64,000 nucleotides of DNA, from positions 62,001 to 126,000 of the forward strand of contig NZ_JABUQZ010000002.1 in the NCBI RefSeq assembly GCF_013342145.1, written 5' to 3'. Under the pieces are notes generated by a model, which was given only the letters and a program-made list of their open reading frames with translations, did no database searches and had not been told where the DNA came from. The number at the start of each line of letters is the position of its first letter. Positions within the stretch are counted from its first letter, which is position 1. The position numbers were made by a program, and so were the translations under genes. The DNA comes from Haloterrigena gelatinilytica (GTDB lineage: Archaea > Halobacteriota > Halobacteria > Halobacteriales > Natrialbaceae). Shown one piece after another: positions 9,331-19,193 of this stretch.

Positions 9331-9370
9331 CCCCCCGGTTCCAGTGTACGGGGGGTGTTCCAGTGTAGAC
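9331..9370 (-). repeat. tandem pair of ORB-like boxes with potential hairpin
   Basis: Two boxes, each ending TTCCAGTGTA, follow one another at 9331-9349 and 9350-9370. CCCCCCG at 9331-9337 and CGGGGGG at 9349-9355 form a perfect 7-base inverted repeat around an 11-base loop that holds the first box core. Confidence 0.6.
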
Positions 9371-9615
9371 GTTGTCCACTTATCTCATGGAGGATTTCCG
9401 TGACGCTCTCGAGATGTGGACCCTCTGCAAGCGCTTCGATCGCGAGTCCGGAATCGATCGAGATCGAATAGAAGCTCGACGTCCGCAGTCTTGGCTCTGA
9501 TTGTACCTTTCGATAACCGTTTGACTACTATCGAGAATTCCGTGAAGTCACTCTGATGTGTGCTATCTATAACAGCAGACGTGCTGTGAGTTAGGTGAAT
9601 CCAACGCTCTATGGC

Positions 9616-9642
9616 GATTCACCACTGTTTCTGAAGATTTCG
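9616..9642 (-). repeat. origin repeat B1
   Basis: TTCACCACTGTTTCTGAAGA on the plus strand. It is a diverged copy of CACACCACTGTTTCCGGAGC. Confidence 0.55.
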
Positions 9643-9670
9643 ATTCTCAGGAGGGTATGGAAAGCTACCA

Positions 9671-9701
9671 GACACACACCACTGTTTCCGGAGCTTTCGA
9701 G
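9671..9701 (-). repeat. origin repeat B2
   Basis: CACACCACTGTTTCCGGAGC, the best B-type copy. The same motif recurs inverted at 11783 and 11919, and in the second origin at 60.2-60.4 kb. Confidence 0.7.
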
Positions 9702-9879
9702 CACGAATGAAGCAGGATTACTACGATTTTCGAAGGTAATGATCTCCAGAGCCTTCGTATTGTTCTTTCAACGTGGCCGTTTACTGACGGAGACACACCC
9801 TCACTTCATTCGTTTTCAGGAGTGGACGGGTAGACTTTCATACCCACTACCGGTTCAAACGTAATTCAACTGCCGTACA

Positions 9880-9905
9880 GTCACACACCACATTTGCAAG
9901 TGAAG
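9880..9905 (-). repeat. origin repeat A5
   Basis: CACACCACATTTGCAAGTGA, a close copy of A1. Confidence 0.75.
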
Positions 9906-10013
9906 CCTGTTCCAAGAGCACCAAGTTGCTATCATAATGGATGGTGTAGAATGGATGTAGACGTGTTCCGCGTCTGTTCGAAATTCTCCTCGGTACGACC
10001 GGTCAACTTGCCA

Positions 10014-10041
10014 GCTTCACTTGCAAACATGGTGTGTCGCC
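10014..10041 (+). repeat. origin repeat A6
   Basis: TTCACTTGCAAACATGGTGT, in the opposite orientation to A5. Confidence 0.75.
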
Positions 10042-10115
10042 ACCTTCTTTTAATTGGATTCGGCGTTGTATCCTAGACTCGAGTGGGTATATTTCTCGTT
10101 CTGATTTTATCTACC

Positions 10116-10144
10116 CAGCCACACACTATGGTTGCGAGTGAAGC
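10116..10144 (-). repeat. origin repeat A7
   Basis: CACACACTATGGTTGCGAGTG, truncated here to CACACTATGGTTGCGAGTG. With A8 it forms an inverted pair around the AT-rich stretch. Confidence 0.6.
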
Positions 10145-10265
10145 ACAGCGGCGGCGACACTGCAATCGTGAAGCCGCTTTTCGGTACGATAGTCGGTAGA
10201 GACATATCACCGTTACAACTGAAATAGCTAGCCAACTGGCTGTTGAGCGTGAAAACTCTAGTTCG

Positions 10266-10300
10266 CCTTTTTCGATATATGATTTATATATTACATGTAT
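10266..10300. other. AT-rich candidate duplex-unwinding element 1
   Basis: A run dominated by A and T (TTTTTCGATATATGATTTAT and onward), the most AT-rich stretch of the module. It is bracketed by inverted repeats A7 and A8 and lies 140 bases before the orc start. Confidence 0.6.
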
Positions 10301-10349
10301 GGGTATTAGATGAAATCGTGGTGTGTTGTTTCGCTGTAGCCATTGTGGA

Positions 10350-10377
10350 CCCTTCACTTGAAAAGGTGGTGTCTCCC
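10350..10377 (+). repeat. origin repeat A8
   Basis: TTCACTTGAAAAGGTGGTGT, nearly identical to the four copies downstream of orc. Confidence 0.75.
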
Positions 10378-10406
10378 ACTTTACTTGAATCAGATGAATG
10401 GGTGGT

Positions 10407-10414
10407 TTTATAAC
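10407..10414 (+). promoter_or_regulatory. TATA box of the intact orc gene
   Basis: TTTATAAC is centred 26 bases before the ATG at 10437, so transcription should start at or next to the start codon (leaderless). It lies just after repeat A8, so binding of Orc to the repeats could block it. Confidence 0.65.
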
Positions 10415-10436
10415 ACTTCCTTCAAAATAGTTTCAT

Positions 10437-11663
10437 ATGACTCGGTTCGAACGTAAGAGGTCGATTTTTCAAAACAAAGATGCGTTGGGCGAGTCGTATC
10501 AACCGACGGAGATAGAGGAACGTGATGAAGAGATCGCTGCGTATACGGATGCGCTTCAACCAGTTGTGGACGGATGGGAGCCGAACAACGTGTTCATCTA
10601 TGGCAACACTGGCGTCGGCAAAACGGCCGTCACCGAGTATCTTCTCGAAGAACTTCAGAAGGATATCGAACGCTACGATGACGTCGATCTTTCCGTCATT
10701 TCGATCAACTGCAAAACGCTCAATTCCTCCTATCAAGTCGCAGTACGGCTAGTAAACGAGCTACGTCCACCGGGAAACGAAATCAGTTCGACCGGTTATC
10801 CGCAGCAAACCGTCTTTTCGAAGCTCTACGATGAACTCGATGTTCTCGGTGGAACGATTCTCATCGTACTCGATGAGATCGATTCGATCGGTGATCGAGA
10901 CGAACTTCTCTACGAACTTCCCCGTGCCCGCTCGAACGGCTATCTCGAGTCGACGAGGGTCGGCGTTATCGGTATTAGCAACGATTTCAAATTCCGTGAG
11001 CAACTCGACTCTCGCGTTCAGGACACGCTTTGTGAACGCGAACTCCAGTTCCCGCCGTACGATGCAACTGAACTAGCTAATATACTCGCTTCTCGAGCAG
11101 ATATCGCCGTTAAAGACGATGCCTACGAGGATGGTGTCCTCGAGTTTTGTGCTGCACTCGCTGCTCGAGATAGCGGGAGCGCCCGTCAAGGCCTCGATCT
11201 CCTTCGACTTGCCGGTGAAATCGCGGAAAGCAGGGATGCGGACTGTATTTGCGAGGACCACGTTGAGGACGCTCGTTCGAAACTCGAGCAAGAACGAGTC
11301 GAGGAGGGAATGCGCGAACTCACAACTCATGGTCGTCTCACACTTCTCGCGGTGATCTCGAAGGCGGCAAAGGACGAAACCCCGTGTCGAACTCGAGAGG
11401 TCTATCAGGAATACGTCGATCTCTGCGAGTCCTCGGGGACGGATACACTCGCACAACGGTCGGTTCACAATCACCTCTCCGATCTTCGCATGCTCGGTAT
11501 CCTCTCTGCGAAAGAGAATCGTAGCGGTTCTCGTGGAAACTACTATAGTTATAGCCTCGACGTGCCGTTCACGAGTGCTATCGGGGCAATGGCCGACGTG
11601 CTGTATCTCGATAGAGAGATTGAAGTGATTCGTGACATTGCAGATATGAACGATATCACATAG
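10437..11663 (+). CDS. orc: Orc1/Cdc6 replication initiator, intact
   Basis: A 408-residue AAA+ origin-binding ATPase that recognises origin boxes and starts replication. Visible parts: Walker A GNTGVGKT (56-63), Walker B ILIVLDEID (141-149), sensor 1 IGISND (about 178-183), the sensor 2 region ARDSGSARQGLDLLRLAGE, and a C-terminal winged helix (about 300-390). Length matches the family. The gene is less GC-rich than its surroundings. It sits inside an array of repeats on both sides: mixed orientations upstream, a single orientation downstream. The leaderless TATA box at 10407 supports this start. Confidence 0.93.
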   Translation: MTRFERKRSIFQNKDALGESYQPTEIEERDEEIAAYTDALQPVVDGWEPNNVFIYGNTGVGKTAVTEYLLEELQKDIERYDDVDLSVISINCKTLNSSYQVAVRLVNELRPPGNEISSTGYPQQTVFSKLYDELDVLGGTILIVLDEIDSIGDRDELLYELPRARSNGYLESTRVGVIGISNDFKFREQLDSRVQDTLCERELQFPPYDATELANILASRADIAVKDDAYEDGVLEFCAALAARDSGSARQGLDLLRLAGEIAESRDADCICEDHVEDARSKLEQERVEEGMRELTTHGRLTLLAVISKAAKDETPCRTREVYQEYVDLCESSGTDTLAQRSVHNHLSDLRMLGILSAKENRSGSRGNYYSYSLDVPFTSAIGAMADVLYLDREIEVIRDIADMNDIT

Positions 11664-11723
11664 CGTACTCTACTCTGTAAATTGGATGCACTTCTGCCAC
11701 GTCGGCTAGGGTAGTTCCGTCAA

Positions 11724-11750
11724 GTTTCACTTGTAAGAGTGGTGTGTCTC
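11724..11750 (+). repeat. origin repeat A9
   Basis: TTCACTTGTAAGAGTGGTGT. First of four same-orientation copies downstream of orc. Confidence 0.8.
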
Positions 11751-11782
11751 TGTTCCCGGATCGTCAGTTCCTTCCTCTAGGT

Positions 11783-11811
11783 ACAATAGCTTCGGAAATA
11801 GTGGGGTGTTG
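11783..11811 (+). repeat. origin repeat B3
   Basis: AGCTTCGGAAATAGTGGGGT, an inverted copy of the B motif seen at 9671. Confidence 0.6.
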
Positions 11812-11871
11812 GTAGCTCCGTAATTACATCCTCTTCTGCAGAAATATGCTCTAACAGATCATGTAAGGGCA

Positions 11872-11900
11872 ATATTCACTTGAAAGAGTGGTGTGTCCAG
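11872..11900 (+). repeat. origin repeat A10
   Basis: TTCACTTGAAAGAGTGGTGT, a consensus copy. Confidence 0.85.
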
Positions 11901-11918
11901 TATCGACACGACGTGTGA

Positions 11919-11946
11919 GATAGCTCCGGAATTGGTGGTGTGTTGG
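11919..11946 (+). repeat. origin repeat B4
   Basis: AGCTCCGGAATTGGTGGTGT, an inverted B copy. Confidence 0.65.
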
Positions 11947-12007
11947 CTGCTTCTTGACTCTCTCTTCTTCTACCGAAATCAGTCGAAAACGTGGTTGTAA
12001 GGCCCAT

Positions 12008-12032
12008 GTTCACTCGAAAGAGTGGTGTGTCG
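12008..12032 (+). repeat. origin repeat A11
   Basis: TTCACTCGAAAGAGTGGTGT, one change from consensus. Confidence 0.85.
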
Positions 12033-12093
12033 TTCTCGACTCAACAGCTGCTGCACTCGATTCCTCCTGTTGATCGTAATTTGGTGGTGACGA

Positions 12094-12120
12094 GATTCAC
12101 TTGAAAGAGTGGTGTGTGTC
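12094..12120 (+). repeat. origin repeat A12, right boundary copy
   Basis: TTCACTTGAAAGAGTGGTGT. It ends 19 bases from the stop of the ABC permease gene. The 11664-12138 spacer holds only these repeats and no gene. Confidence 0.85.
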
Positions 12121-12138
12121 TCCCCTTCCAGAAACGAA

Positions 12139-13601
12139 CTAGTCGCCATCTCGAGACCGCTGCTCCCAGCGCGGGCCGGCCCGATTCGAGAGAACCAACC
12201 CGACGACACCGAATCCGACCCCACCAACTCCCAGCGCCATCGCAACGGCCCCGGTTGGCGGAACTACGACGAACCCGGCGACCAGCGTCGGCACGAGCGC
12301 GACCCCCACCCCGAGCGTGAACAGCGAGAACCGAACGGCGTCGAAGAGGAACTCGTTGGGATCGAAGCCGGCGATGTAGACGGTCAGTCCGTAGTAGTAC
12401 AGCGCGTAGCCCGCCAGCAGAATTGCGCCGACGACCGCGTCGACGAGCGTCGCCTCGAACCAGAGCACGGCCGCGAGATACGGCACCGCCACCGTCGGCG
12501 CGCCGACGAGGACGAATGCGACCCGTTTCGCCCGGAAGACGTCGTCGATCGAGACGGGGTAGGCGAGGTAAGCCTCGAGCGAGTCGAACTGGGTCAGCCA
12601 GTTGTACGTGGTAAACGCGGTCAGCCCCAGCACGCCGCCGAAGAAGACGCCCGGCGCCGGCGCGATCCCGGTGATCGAGTCCACGACGCCGACGAGCGCG
12701 GCGACCAGCGCCAGCAGGATGGCCGCGGAGACGAACGGCTTCGTGACGCCGCCCGACGAGCGAGCCAGATCGAGCAGCGTCTTCGAGACGAGCGCGCTGT
12801 CAGCACCGATCGCCTCCACGGGGAGCGCGTCGCTGAGCCGGGCGAACCGATCGCTCGCGGTCCGGGACGGCCGCCCGTAGGTCGGATCGTACAGGGCCAG
12901 TGACGCCGCGCCGACGACTCCGGTTCCGACCGCCAGTCCGATCGCACCGGCCAGTCCGCCGTTGATCGGCACGAACGCCTTCCAGACGGCCCCGCCGATT
13001 CCCGTCAGCCACGCCGCGCCGGCGACGACGACGATCGCAGCGGTGATCGCCCACGTCGGCACGCCGCGGGTTCGGACCGCGATCAGCGCGACGGTCAGGG
13101 CCATCCCGGCGGCGAACGTTAGCGACAGCGAGAGCCACAGCGCTCCCACCGCGGCCGGCGCCGCCGCGAGACGGTCGGCCAGCACGGCGTTCGAGAGCGC
13201 CATCGGCAGGACGAACGCGACCGCGTAGAACAGCGCGTCCTTCAGCAGGAAGACGCCCAGCAAGCGCCGCCGAGACAGCGGGAGCGTCGTCGACGACGAG
13301 AGGAGCAGCGAGAGCTCGCCGAACACGTTCTCGAGCATGTCCGAGCCGGCGAATCCGGCGGTCCCGCTGTAGAGACCGAAGCCGAGCGCGAGGACGTGCA
13401 GCCCCGTCAGGATCGTTCCGTCCGCGGTCCCCGTCTCGCGCAGGGCGACCGTCGCACCCACTGCGAGGACGGCGATAACTCCCGGGAAGAGCGCGAACCG
13501 CCAGCCGCCGAACAGCTGGGTGTGCAGCCGCCACTCCTCGCGGAAGAGCACGCCGAGCAGCCGCCGCGTCGAGGGTCCCGATCGGTCGGTCGTCGCCCCG
13601 C

Positions 13602-13605
<4 letters not shown>
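12139..13605 (-). CDS. ABC-2 type transporter permease
   Basis: A 488-residue integral membrane protein with about 12 hydrophobic segments after a charged cytoplasmic N-terminus (LLGVLFREEWRLHTQLFGGW). It has the look of the large permeases of haloarchaeal ABC-2 exporters. Its start codon overlaps the stop of the ATPase gene by four bases (ATGA at 13602-13605), so the two are translationally coupled and form one exporter. Substrate cannot be read from the sequence. Its 3' end abuts the last origin repeat. Confidence 0.82.
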
Positions 13606-14372
<767 letters not shown>

Positions 14373-14476
14373 TGAACGCCGATACGTTCTCAGGAGCTGA
14401 TATTAATTGTGTTGGTAGGAGAATAGTAACACGGTCGCCGAACCGGGGGTTTCGCTCGAGCGGCCGCCGCTGTCGC

Positions 14477-15163
14477 TCAGAACTCGGTTCCGCGCCGTGC
14501 CCGCTGGCCGTCGTCGATCGGATGTTTCACTTTGCGAACGTTCGTGACGAGATCGGCTCGATCCTCGAGGTACGCCGGTTCCGCGTGGCTCCCCGAGAGC
14601 ACCAGTTCGAGGTCGTCGGGCTTCGCGTCGATGAGGCCGTGGACGTCGTCCTCCGAGAGCAGGTCGCGATCCGCGGCGTAGAGCACCTCGTCCAGAATCA
14701 GCATGTGTACCCCCTCCTCCGGCGGTGCGTCGAGATCGATCGGCGCCTCGAGATCGGCCTCGGCCGCCGCCTCGAGCAGTTCGTGAGCGCGCTCGAGGCC
14801 CGCTTGGGCCTGGGCCTCGTGGTCTTCCTCGTCGCTGCCGTCGGCCATCCCGTGCCAGCCGTAGTGGCCGAGGTTCTCGTAGCTGATCCCCGGCAGCGCC
14901 GCGATGGCGTTGTACTCGCCCCGGACGGCGTCGACGCTCGAGGCGCCGCCCTTCATGAACTGGAGCATGTGGACGCGGTAGCCGTGGCCCGCGGCGCGCA
15001 GTCCCATCCCGAGCGTGGCCGTCGTCTTCCCCTTGCCGTCGCCCCACCAGACCTGCACGAGGCCGAACTCCTCGGGCGCCGCGGGTTCGATTCGTTCCGG
15101 TTCGGGCGTCCGTCCCTGTCCGGGCGTGTTCTCGACCGTCGAGTCGGGCGTCTCGTCGCTCAT
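14477..15163 (-). CDS. cobA: cob(I)yrinic acid a,c-diamide adenosyltransferase
   Basis: Transfers the 5'-deoxyadenosyl group from ATP to the corrinoid cobalt in cobamide synthesis and salvage (CobA/CobO/BtuR family, cytoplasmic). After an acidic 33-residue extension, the sequence LVQVWWGDGKGKTTATLGMG carries the P-loop (41-48). RVHMLQFMKGG, LILDEVLYA and LVLSGSHAEP follow in family order. Compared with bacterial proteins there is a charged insertion (about 110-150). With cbiP at 7-8.8 kb it suggests a cobalamin gene neighbourhood now separated by the origin module and the exporter. Confidence 0.93.
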   Translation of the reverse strand: MSDETPDSTVENTPGQGRTPEPERIEPAAPEEFGLVQVWWGDGKGKTTATLGMGLRAAGHGYRVHMLQFMKGGASSVDAVRGEYNAIAALPGISYENLGHYGWHGMADGSDEEDHEAQAQAGLERAHELLEAAAEADLEAPIDLDAPPEEGVHMLILDEVLYAADRDLLSEDDVHGLIDAKPDDLELVLSGSHAEPAYLEDRADLVTNVRKVKHPIDDGQRARRGTEF

Positions 15164-15286
15164 ACGCGGCCCGTCGGGCCGATCCTACATGTAGTTGGCC
15201 CACCCGTCGCGACTCGCGGCCGACGCGTCCGGCACTTTCGGGACCAAACGTGTCTTTAGGCTTCGCTCCTAACGTGGTCGCAGTCC

Positions 15287-15652
15287 ATGACACTCGAGTT
15301 CTCATCGTCCGACGACGCCGCCGATCTCGCGGGCGTCGTTGCCGTGCTGGACGATGCTGACTGTCGAGAGATCATCGCGATTCTCGAGGCGCCCAAGACC
15401 GTTCCCGAGATCGCCGAGGCGGTCGATCTCCCCCTCTCGACGACCTATCGAAAACTCGATCGGCTGACCGAGGCCGGACTCGCCAGCGAAACCGTCGGCG
15501 TTCGACGGGGTCGCCACCACGCGTCGCGGTACGTAGCGACGTTCGATCACATCGGGATCGGCCTCGACGACGACCACGAGTTCCGCGTCGATATCGACTG
15601 CTCGAACGACCAGTCGCTGGGCATCTGGTCGAACGTGCGCGAGGAGTTTTGA
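15287..15652 (+). CDS. ArsR-like winged-helix regulator
   Basis: A 121-residue DNA-binding protein. The helix-turn-helix is at about 30-75 (KTVPEIAEAVDLPLSTTYRK, then LDRLTEAGL), followed by a wing (VGVRRGRHHASRYVATFDHI) and a short dimerisation tail. This is the haloarchaeal winged-helix pattern related to ArsR. It is divergent from cobA, with TTTAGG at about 15255 placed for a leaderless transcript. A role in controlling cobA or the alkaline phosphatase downstream is possible but not shown. Confidence 0.75.
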   Translation: MTLEFSSSDDAADLAGVVAVLDDADCREIIAILEAPKTVPEIAEAVDLPLSTTYRKLDRLTEAGLASETVGVRRGRHHASRYVATFDHIGIGLDDDHEFRVDIDCSNDQSLGIWSNVREEF

Positions 15653-15795
15653 CCGCGCCGTCGTCGCCGGGAACGGCGACCGCGTCGGCTTCGTTCCTGA
15701 CTCCCTCGCAGCGCCGGGAGACTGCGGCGTGACCCACGGATCAGTATCGACGAGAACCTATCACAAGCGATTATTCTCGTATCACACTATATCCC

Positions 15796-15804
15796 TATTA
15801 TAAA
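15796..15804 (+). promoter_or_regulatory. TATA box of alkaline phosphatase gene
   Basis: TATTATAAA would place the transcript start near 15826. That leaves the GTG at 15822 untranscribed and favours the ATG at 15837. Confidence 0.6.
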
Positions 15805-15836
15805 CCGTCTTCACTGGAATCGTGGCCTATCCGGTG

Positions 15837-17315
15837 ATGTCTCAAGAGAGCACGCAGACGGGGACGGACCGTGCGAAGGGATCGACCGACCGACGCAGCT
15901 TTCTGGCGGGACTGGCCGCGGTATCCGGGACGGCGGCCGCCAGCCAGGGCGCTCAGGCCGCGGGATGGGGCCGCTGGGGCCGCGGAACGCGGACCAACGT
16001 GATCATGATGATTCCGGACGGGAGCAGCAGAGCCCACGACACGGCCGCGCGGTATCTGCGGGCCTACCGGGACGATCCCGACGCGTACCCCGAGAACATC
16101 CCGGACGTCGAACTCGCCGTCGACCGCGCCGACGCCAACGGCTACATGAGCCACTTCCCGGCCGATCCGAACTCGATGGTGACCGACTCGGCCGCCGCCG
16201 GAACCGCCATCGCGACGGGCGCAAAGACCTACAACGGCGCGATCAGCGTCGACACCGATCGGGAGCCGCTCCCGACGATCCTCGAGCGGGCCGGCGAGGC
16301 CGGCTACGCGACCGGGCTGGTCTCGACGACCCAGCTGACCCACGCGACGCCGGCCTCGTTCGCCGCCCACGTCGAGGACCGCGGGATGCAGGAGGAGATC
16401 GCCCGCCAGTTCGTCGATGAGACCGACGTCGACGTCTTCCTCGGCGGCGACCGCTCGCACTTCCGGGCCGACGACCGCGACGACGGCGAGGACCTGATCG
16501 GTCGGGCCGAAGAGCAGAACTACGCGTACGTCGAGACGGCTTCGGAACTCGAGTCCGTCTCGGAGGGGAAGGTCCTCGGACTGTTCTCCCAGTCGGGCCA
16601 CCTCGACTACTACCTCGACCGCGCGAACGACGCGGACAACACCCAGCCCGGGCTTCGCCAGATGACCGAGCGAGCCATCGACCTGCTCGAGACGCGGTCC
16701 GACGAGGGCTTCTTCCTGCTGGTCGAGGGCGGCCGCATCGACCACGCCTCCCACGGGAACGATCCCGCGACGGTTCCGGAACAGCTCGAGTTCGATCGGG
16801 CCCTCGACGCGGCGATGGAGTACGCGCGGGACGGCCCGCGTCGCTCGGAGACGCTGACCGTCTCGGCGTCCGACCACGACACGGGCGACCTCGGGCTCGA
16901 CTACGGCGCGAACGTCGCCGCCATCGACGACCTCGAGGCGTCTCAGGGGACGCTCACGTCCGCGATCGACGCGGCGTCCTCGACGTCGAAAATCGCGTCC
17001 GTCCTCGAGTCGCAGGCTGGTATCGACGATCTCACCGACGACGAACTCGCCGCCCTCGAGGAGGACCCGTCGGCGCTGACCGGCGCCGACGGGATCCTCA
17101 ACGATCGCGCGGGCCTCGTCTGGGGCTCGGGCAGCCACACCGGCGAGGACGTTCCGATCTACGCCGCCGGCGAGCACGCCGAGCAGTTCACCGGATCGAT
17201 CGACAACACCGACCTCTTCGAGGTGTTCGCCGGCGTGCTCGACCTCGATGGCTCGAGGCGTCCCGGTCGGTCTACCGGTCGCGGCCGAGCGCGCGGACGC
17301 GATCGCGGCCGGTAA
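15837..17315 (+). CDS. secreted alkaline phosphatase, PhoA family
   Basis: Exported phosphomonoesterase that releases phosphate from organic phosphates outside the cell. The 492-residue precursor has a Tat signal (TDRRSFLAGLAAVSG). The mature part starts its metal site with MMIPDG; the phosphorylated serine is in TDSAAAGTA (Ser118). GLVSTTQLTHATPASFAAH, EGGRIDHASHGND and SASDHDTGDLG supply the remaining zinc and magnesium ligands. The C-terminus after ALEEDPSALT is longer than bacterial PhoA and ends in a basic Arg/Gly tail. The ATG at 15837 was chosen over GTG 15822 from the TATA spacing. Confidence 0.9.
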   Translation: MSQESTQTGTDRAKGSTDRRSFLAGLAAVSGTAAASQGAQAAGWGRWGRGTRTNVIMMIPDGSSRAHDTAARYLRAYRDDPDAYPENIPDVELAVDRADANGYMSHFPADPNSMVTDSAAAGTAIATGAKTYNGAISVDTDREPLPTILERAGEAGYATGLVSTTQLTHATPASFAAHVEDRGMQEEIARQFVDETDVDVFLGGDRSHFRADDRDDGEDLIGRAEEQNYAYVETASELESVSEGKVLGLFSQSGHLDYYLDRANDADNTQPGLRQMTERAIDLLETRSDEGFFLLVEGGRIDHASHGNDPATVPEQLEFDRALDAAMEYARDGPRRSETLTVSASDHDTGDLGLDYGANVAAIDDLEASQGTLTSAIDAASSTSKIASVLESQAGIDDLTDDELAALEEDPSALTGADGILNDRAGLVWGSGSHTGEDVPIYAAGEHAEQFTGSIDNTDLFEVFAGVLDLDGSRRPGRSTGRGRARGRDRGR

Positions 17316-17476
17316 CGCATACGGCTCCGCGGATCCGGCGTCGCTCGTCCCCGCTCTGGCGTCGGTTTTCCCCTTCCTCGAGTCCCGAGCCGTGGGCGTC
17401 TCTCGCTGCCGAAACCGGTCGAACCCGTATTCGTTAGGGGCGTCGCTTACTCCGTTGGCGACCGCAGTCTCGACCG

Positions 17477-19174
17477 ATGTCAGACGTTGCCGTACTCGGC
17501 GGCGGAATCGGCGGTCTCACCGCGGCCCAGGAACTCGCCGAGCGGGGGTTCGAGGTGACGGTCTTCGAGGCCACCGACCGCTTCGGAGGCAAGGCGCGAT
17601 CGATTCCGCTCGACGACGGGCCGGCGCCGTTGCACGGCGAACACGGCTTCCGGTTCTTCCCCGCGTTCTACCGCCACGTCATCGACACGATGGACCGAAT
17701 CCCCGACGGCGACGGCACCGTCGCGGACAACCTCGTCGAGACCGAAGCGACCCTCGTCGCGAGCGCGACCGGACCGGGGCGGATCGCCGATACCCGAACG
17801 CCGGATACCGTGCGGGGCTGGCTCGAGGCGCTGCGCCCGGCGTTCGCAGAGGACCTGCCCGCCGACGACGTTCGGTTCCTGCTCGAGCGGCTCCTGTACT
17901 TCCTGAGCGCCTGCGAGCGGCGTCGAACGGAGGAGTTCGACGACGTCTCGTGGTGGGAGTTCATCGACGCCGAGAACCGCTCGCAGGCGCTTCGCGACCG
18001 CCTCGCCTTCGCGACGCAGTCGCTCGTCGCGCTGCGCCCGCAGGTCGGCAGCGCCAGGACGATCGGCACGATCTACCTGCAGTTGCTGTTCGGCCAACTC
18101 GATCCGACCCGCCCTACGGAACGAATCCTGAACGCGCCGACTAGCACGGCCTGGATCGATCCGTGGGTGCGCCACCTCGAGTCCCTCGGCGTCGAATTTC
18201 GGCCGAACGCGCCGATCCGGCGACTCGAGTTCGACGGTCGTCGCGTCACCGGTGCCGTCGTCGGCTCCGAGCGCGACCCCGATGGCCCGTCCCCCGAGCG
18301 GATCGAGGCCGACGACTACGTCCTCGCCGTCCCCGTCGACGTCGCTCCCCGGTTGCTCACCCCCGAACTGACCCGAGCCGCGCCCGCGCTCGGTCGGATC
18401 GAGCGCCTCGACACCGCCTGGATGAACGGGATCCAGTTCTATCTGACCGAAGACGTCGCGCTGTCGCGGGGCCACCAGGTCTACGCCGATGCCCCGTGGG
18501 CGCTGACGTCGATCTCGCAGCGCCAGTTCTGGTCGGACTCGGACTATAATCTCGCGGACCGCGACGACGAGGTCGCGGGCGTCCTCTCAGTGATCGTCTC
18601 CGACTGGGTGACGCCGGGAATCCTGCACGAGAAGCCGGCCAGACGGTGCAGCCGCGAGGAGATCGCCGCGGAGGTCTGGGAACAGCTGAAAACCCACCTG
18701 AACGGCCCCGACGAGCGGCTGCGAGACGAGATGCTCGTCGACTGGTTCCTCGATCCGGCGATCGTCGAGGCCGGCGTTGCGTCGGAGACGCAACGGGAAG
18801 ACAGCGACGCCGTCGTCACCGGCGTCGAGAACCGCTCGCCGCTGTTGATCAACACCGTCGGCTCGCTGCGGAACCGACCGCCGGCCGACGTCGGCGTTTC
18901 GAACCTCGCGCTGGCCGGCGACTACGTCCGAACGAACGCCGATCTGGCCTCCATGGAATCGGCCAACGAGGCCGGCCGCCGCGCGGCCAACGCCGTTCTC
19001 GAGCGTCGCGGCGTCCGCGCGTCGCCGGCGCGGATCTGGGACCTCGAGGAACCCGTCGTGTTCGACCCGCTCAAACGGGAGGATCGGGTTCGCTACCGGC
19101 TCGGGCTCCCTCACCCCGCGGAAGTGACGCAGTCGCTGCGGTCGGTCACGCGCGGGTTGGTCGGCGGTCGTTAA
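17477..19174 (+). CDS. FAD-dependent amine-oxidase-fold oxidoreductase (desaturase or hydroxysqualene-dehydroxylase-like)
   Basis: A 565-residue flavoprotein. It starts with the dinucleotide fold VAVLGGGIGGLTAAQELAER, then GYxVTVFEA-like VTVFEATDRFGGKARS. The C-terminal FAD contact is LALAGDYVRTNADLASMESA, near NEAGRRAANAVL. Overall layout resembles phytoene-desaturase and HpnE-type proteins that act on isoprenoids, so a carotenoid or squalene-derived substrate is plausible, but the exact reaction is not readable. No carotenoid genes are adjacent; it stands between alkaline phosphatase and glycerol-3-phosphate dehydrogenase, convergent with the latter (20 bases apart). Confidence 0.8.
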   Translation: MSDVAVLGGGIGGLTAAQELAERGFEVTVFEATDRFGGKARSIPLDDGPAPLHGEHGFRFFPAFYRHVIDTMDRIPDGDGTVADNLVETEATLVASATGPGRIADTRTPDTVRGWLEALRPAFAEDLPADDVRFLLERLLYFLSACERRRTEEFDDVSWWEFIDAENRSQALRDRLAFATQSLVALRPQVGSARTIGTIYLQLLFGQLDPTRPTERILNAPTSTAWIDPWVRHLESLGVEFRPNAPIRRLEFDGRRVTGAVVGSERDPDGPSPERIEADDYVLAVPVDVAPRLLTPELTRAAPALGRIERLDTAWMNGIQFYLTEDVALSRGHQVYADAPWALTSISQRQFWSDSDYNLADRDDEVAGVLSVIVSDWVTPGILHEKPARRCSREEIAAEVWEQLKTHLNGPDERLRDEMLVDWFLDPAIVEAGVASETQREDSDAVVTGVENRSPLLINTVGSLRNRPPADVGVSNLALAGDYVRTNADLASMESANEAGRRAANAVLERRGVRASPARIWDLEEPVVFDPLKREDRVRYRLGLPHPAEVTQSLRSVTRGLVGGR

Positions 19175-19193
19175 CGCTGTGTTCGTCTCTGCG

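Larger units (their letters stand above)
9056..10436. other. candidate replication origin 1, repeat-rich region upstream of orc
   Basis: About 1.4 kb of AT-richer DNA without a credible gene. It carries repeats of two related kinds that share CACACCAC, three G/C-string boxes of the form TACACTGGAAC, and a very AT-rich stretch just before the intact orc1/cdc6 gene. Origin recognition boxes around an AT-rich unwinding element beside an orc gene are the known layout of haloarchaeal origins. Small frames here lack codon bias and were not annotated. Confidence 0.75.

Noticed and set aside
9595-10357. Several 60-94 codon frames inside origin 1
   Set aside because: They run through the repeats, have no consistent codon bias and share no features with known proteins.
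16003-18144. Additional frames inside the alkaline phosphatase and flavoprotein genes
   Set aside because: They are shifted-frame shadows; the annotated genes have complete signal, metal-site or FAD motifs.
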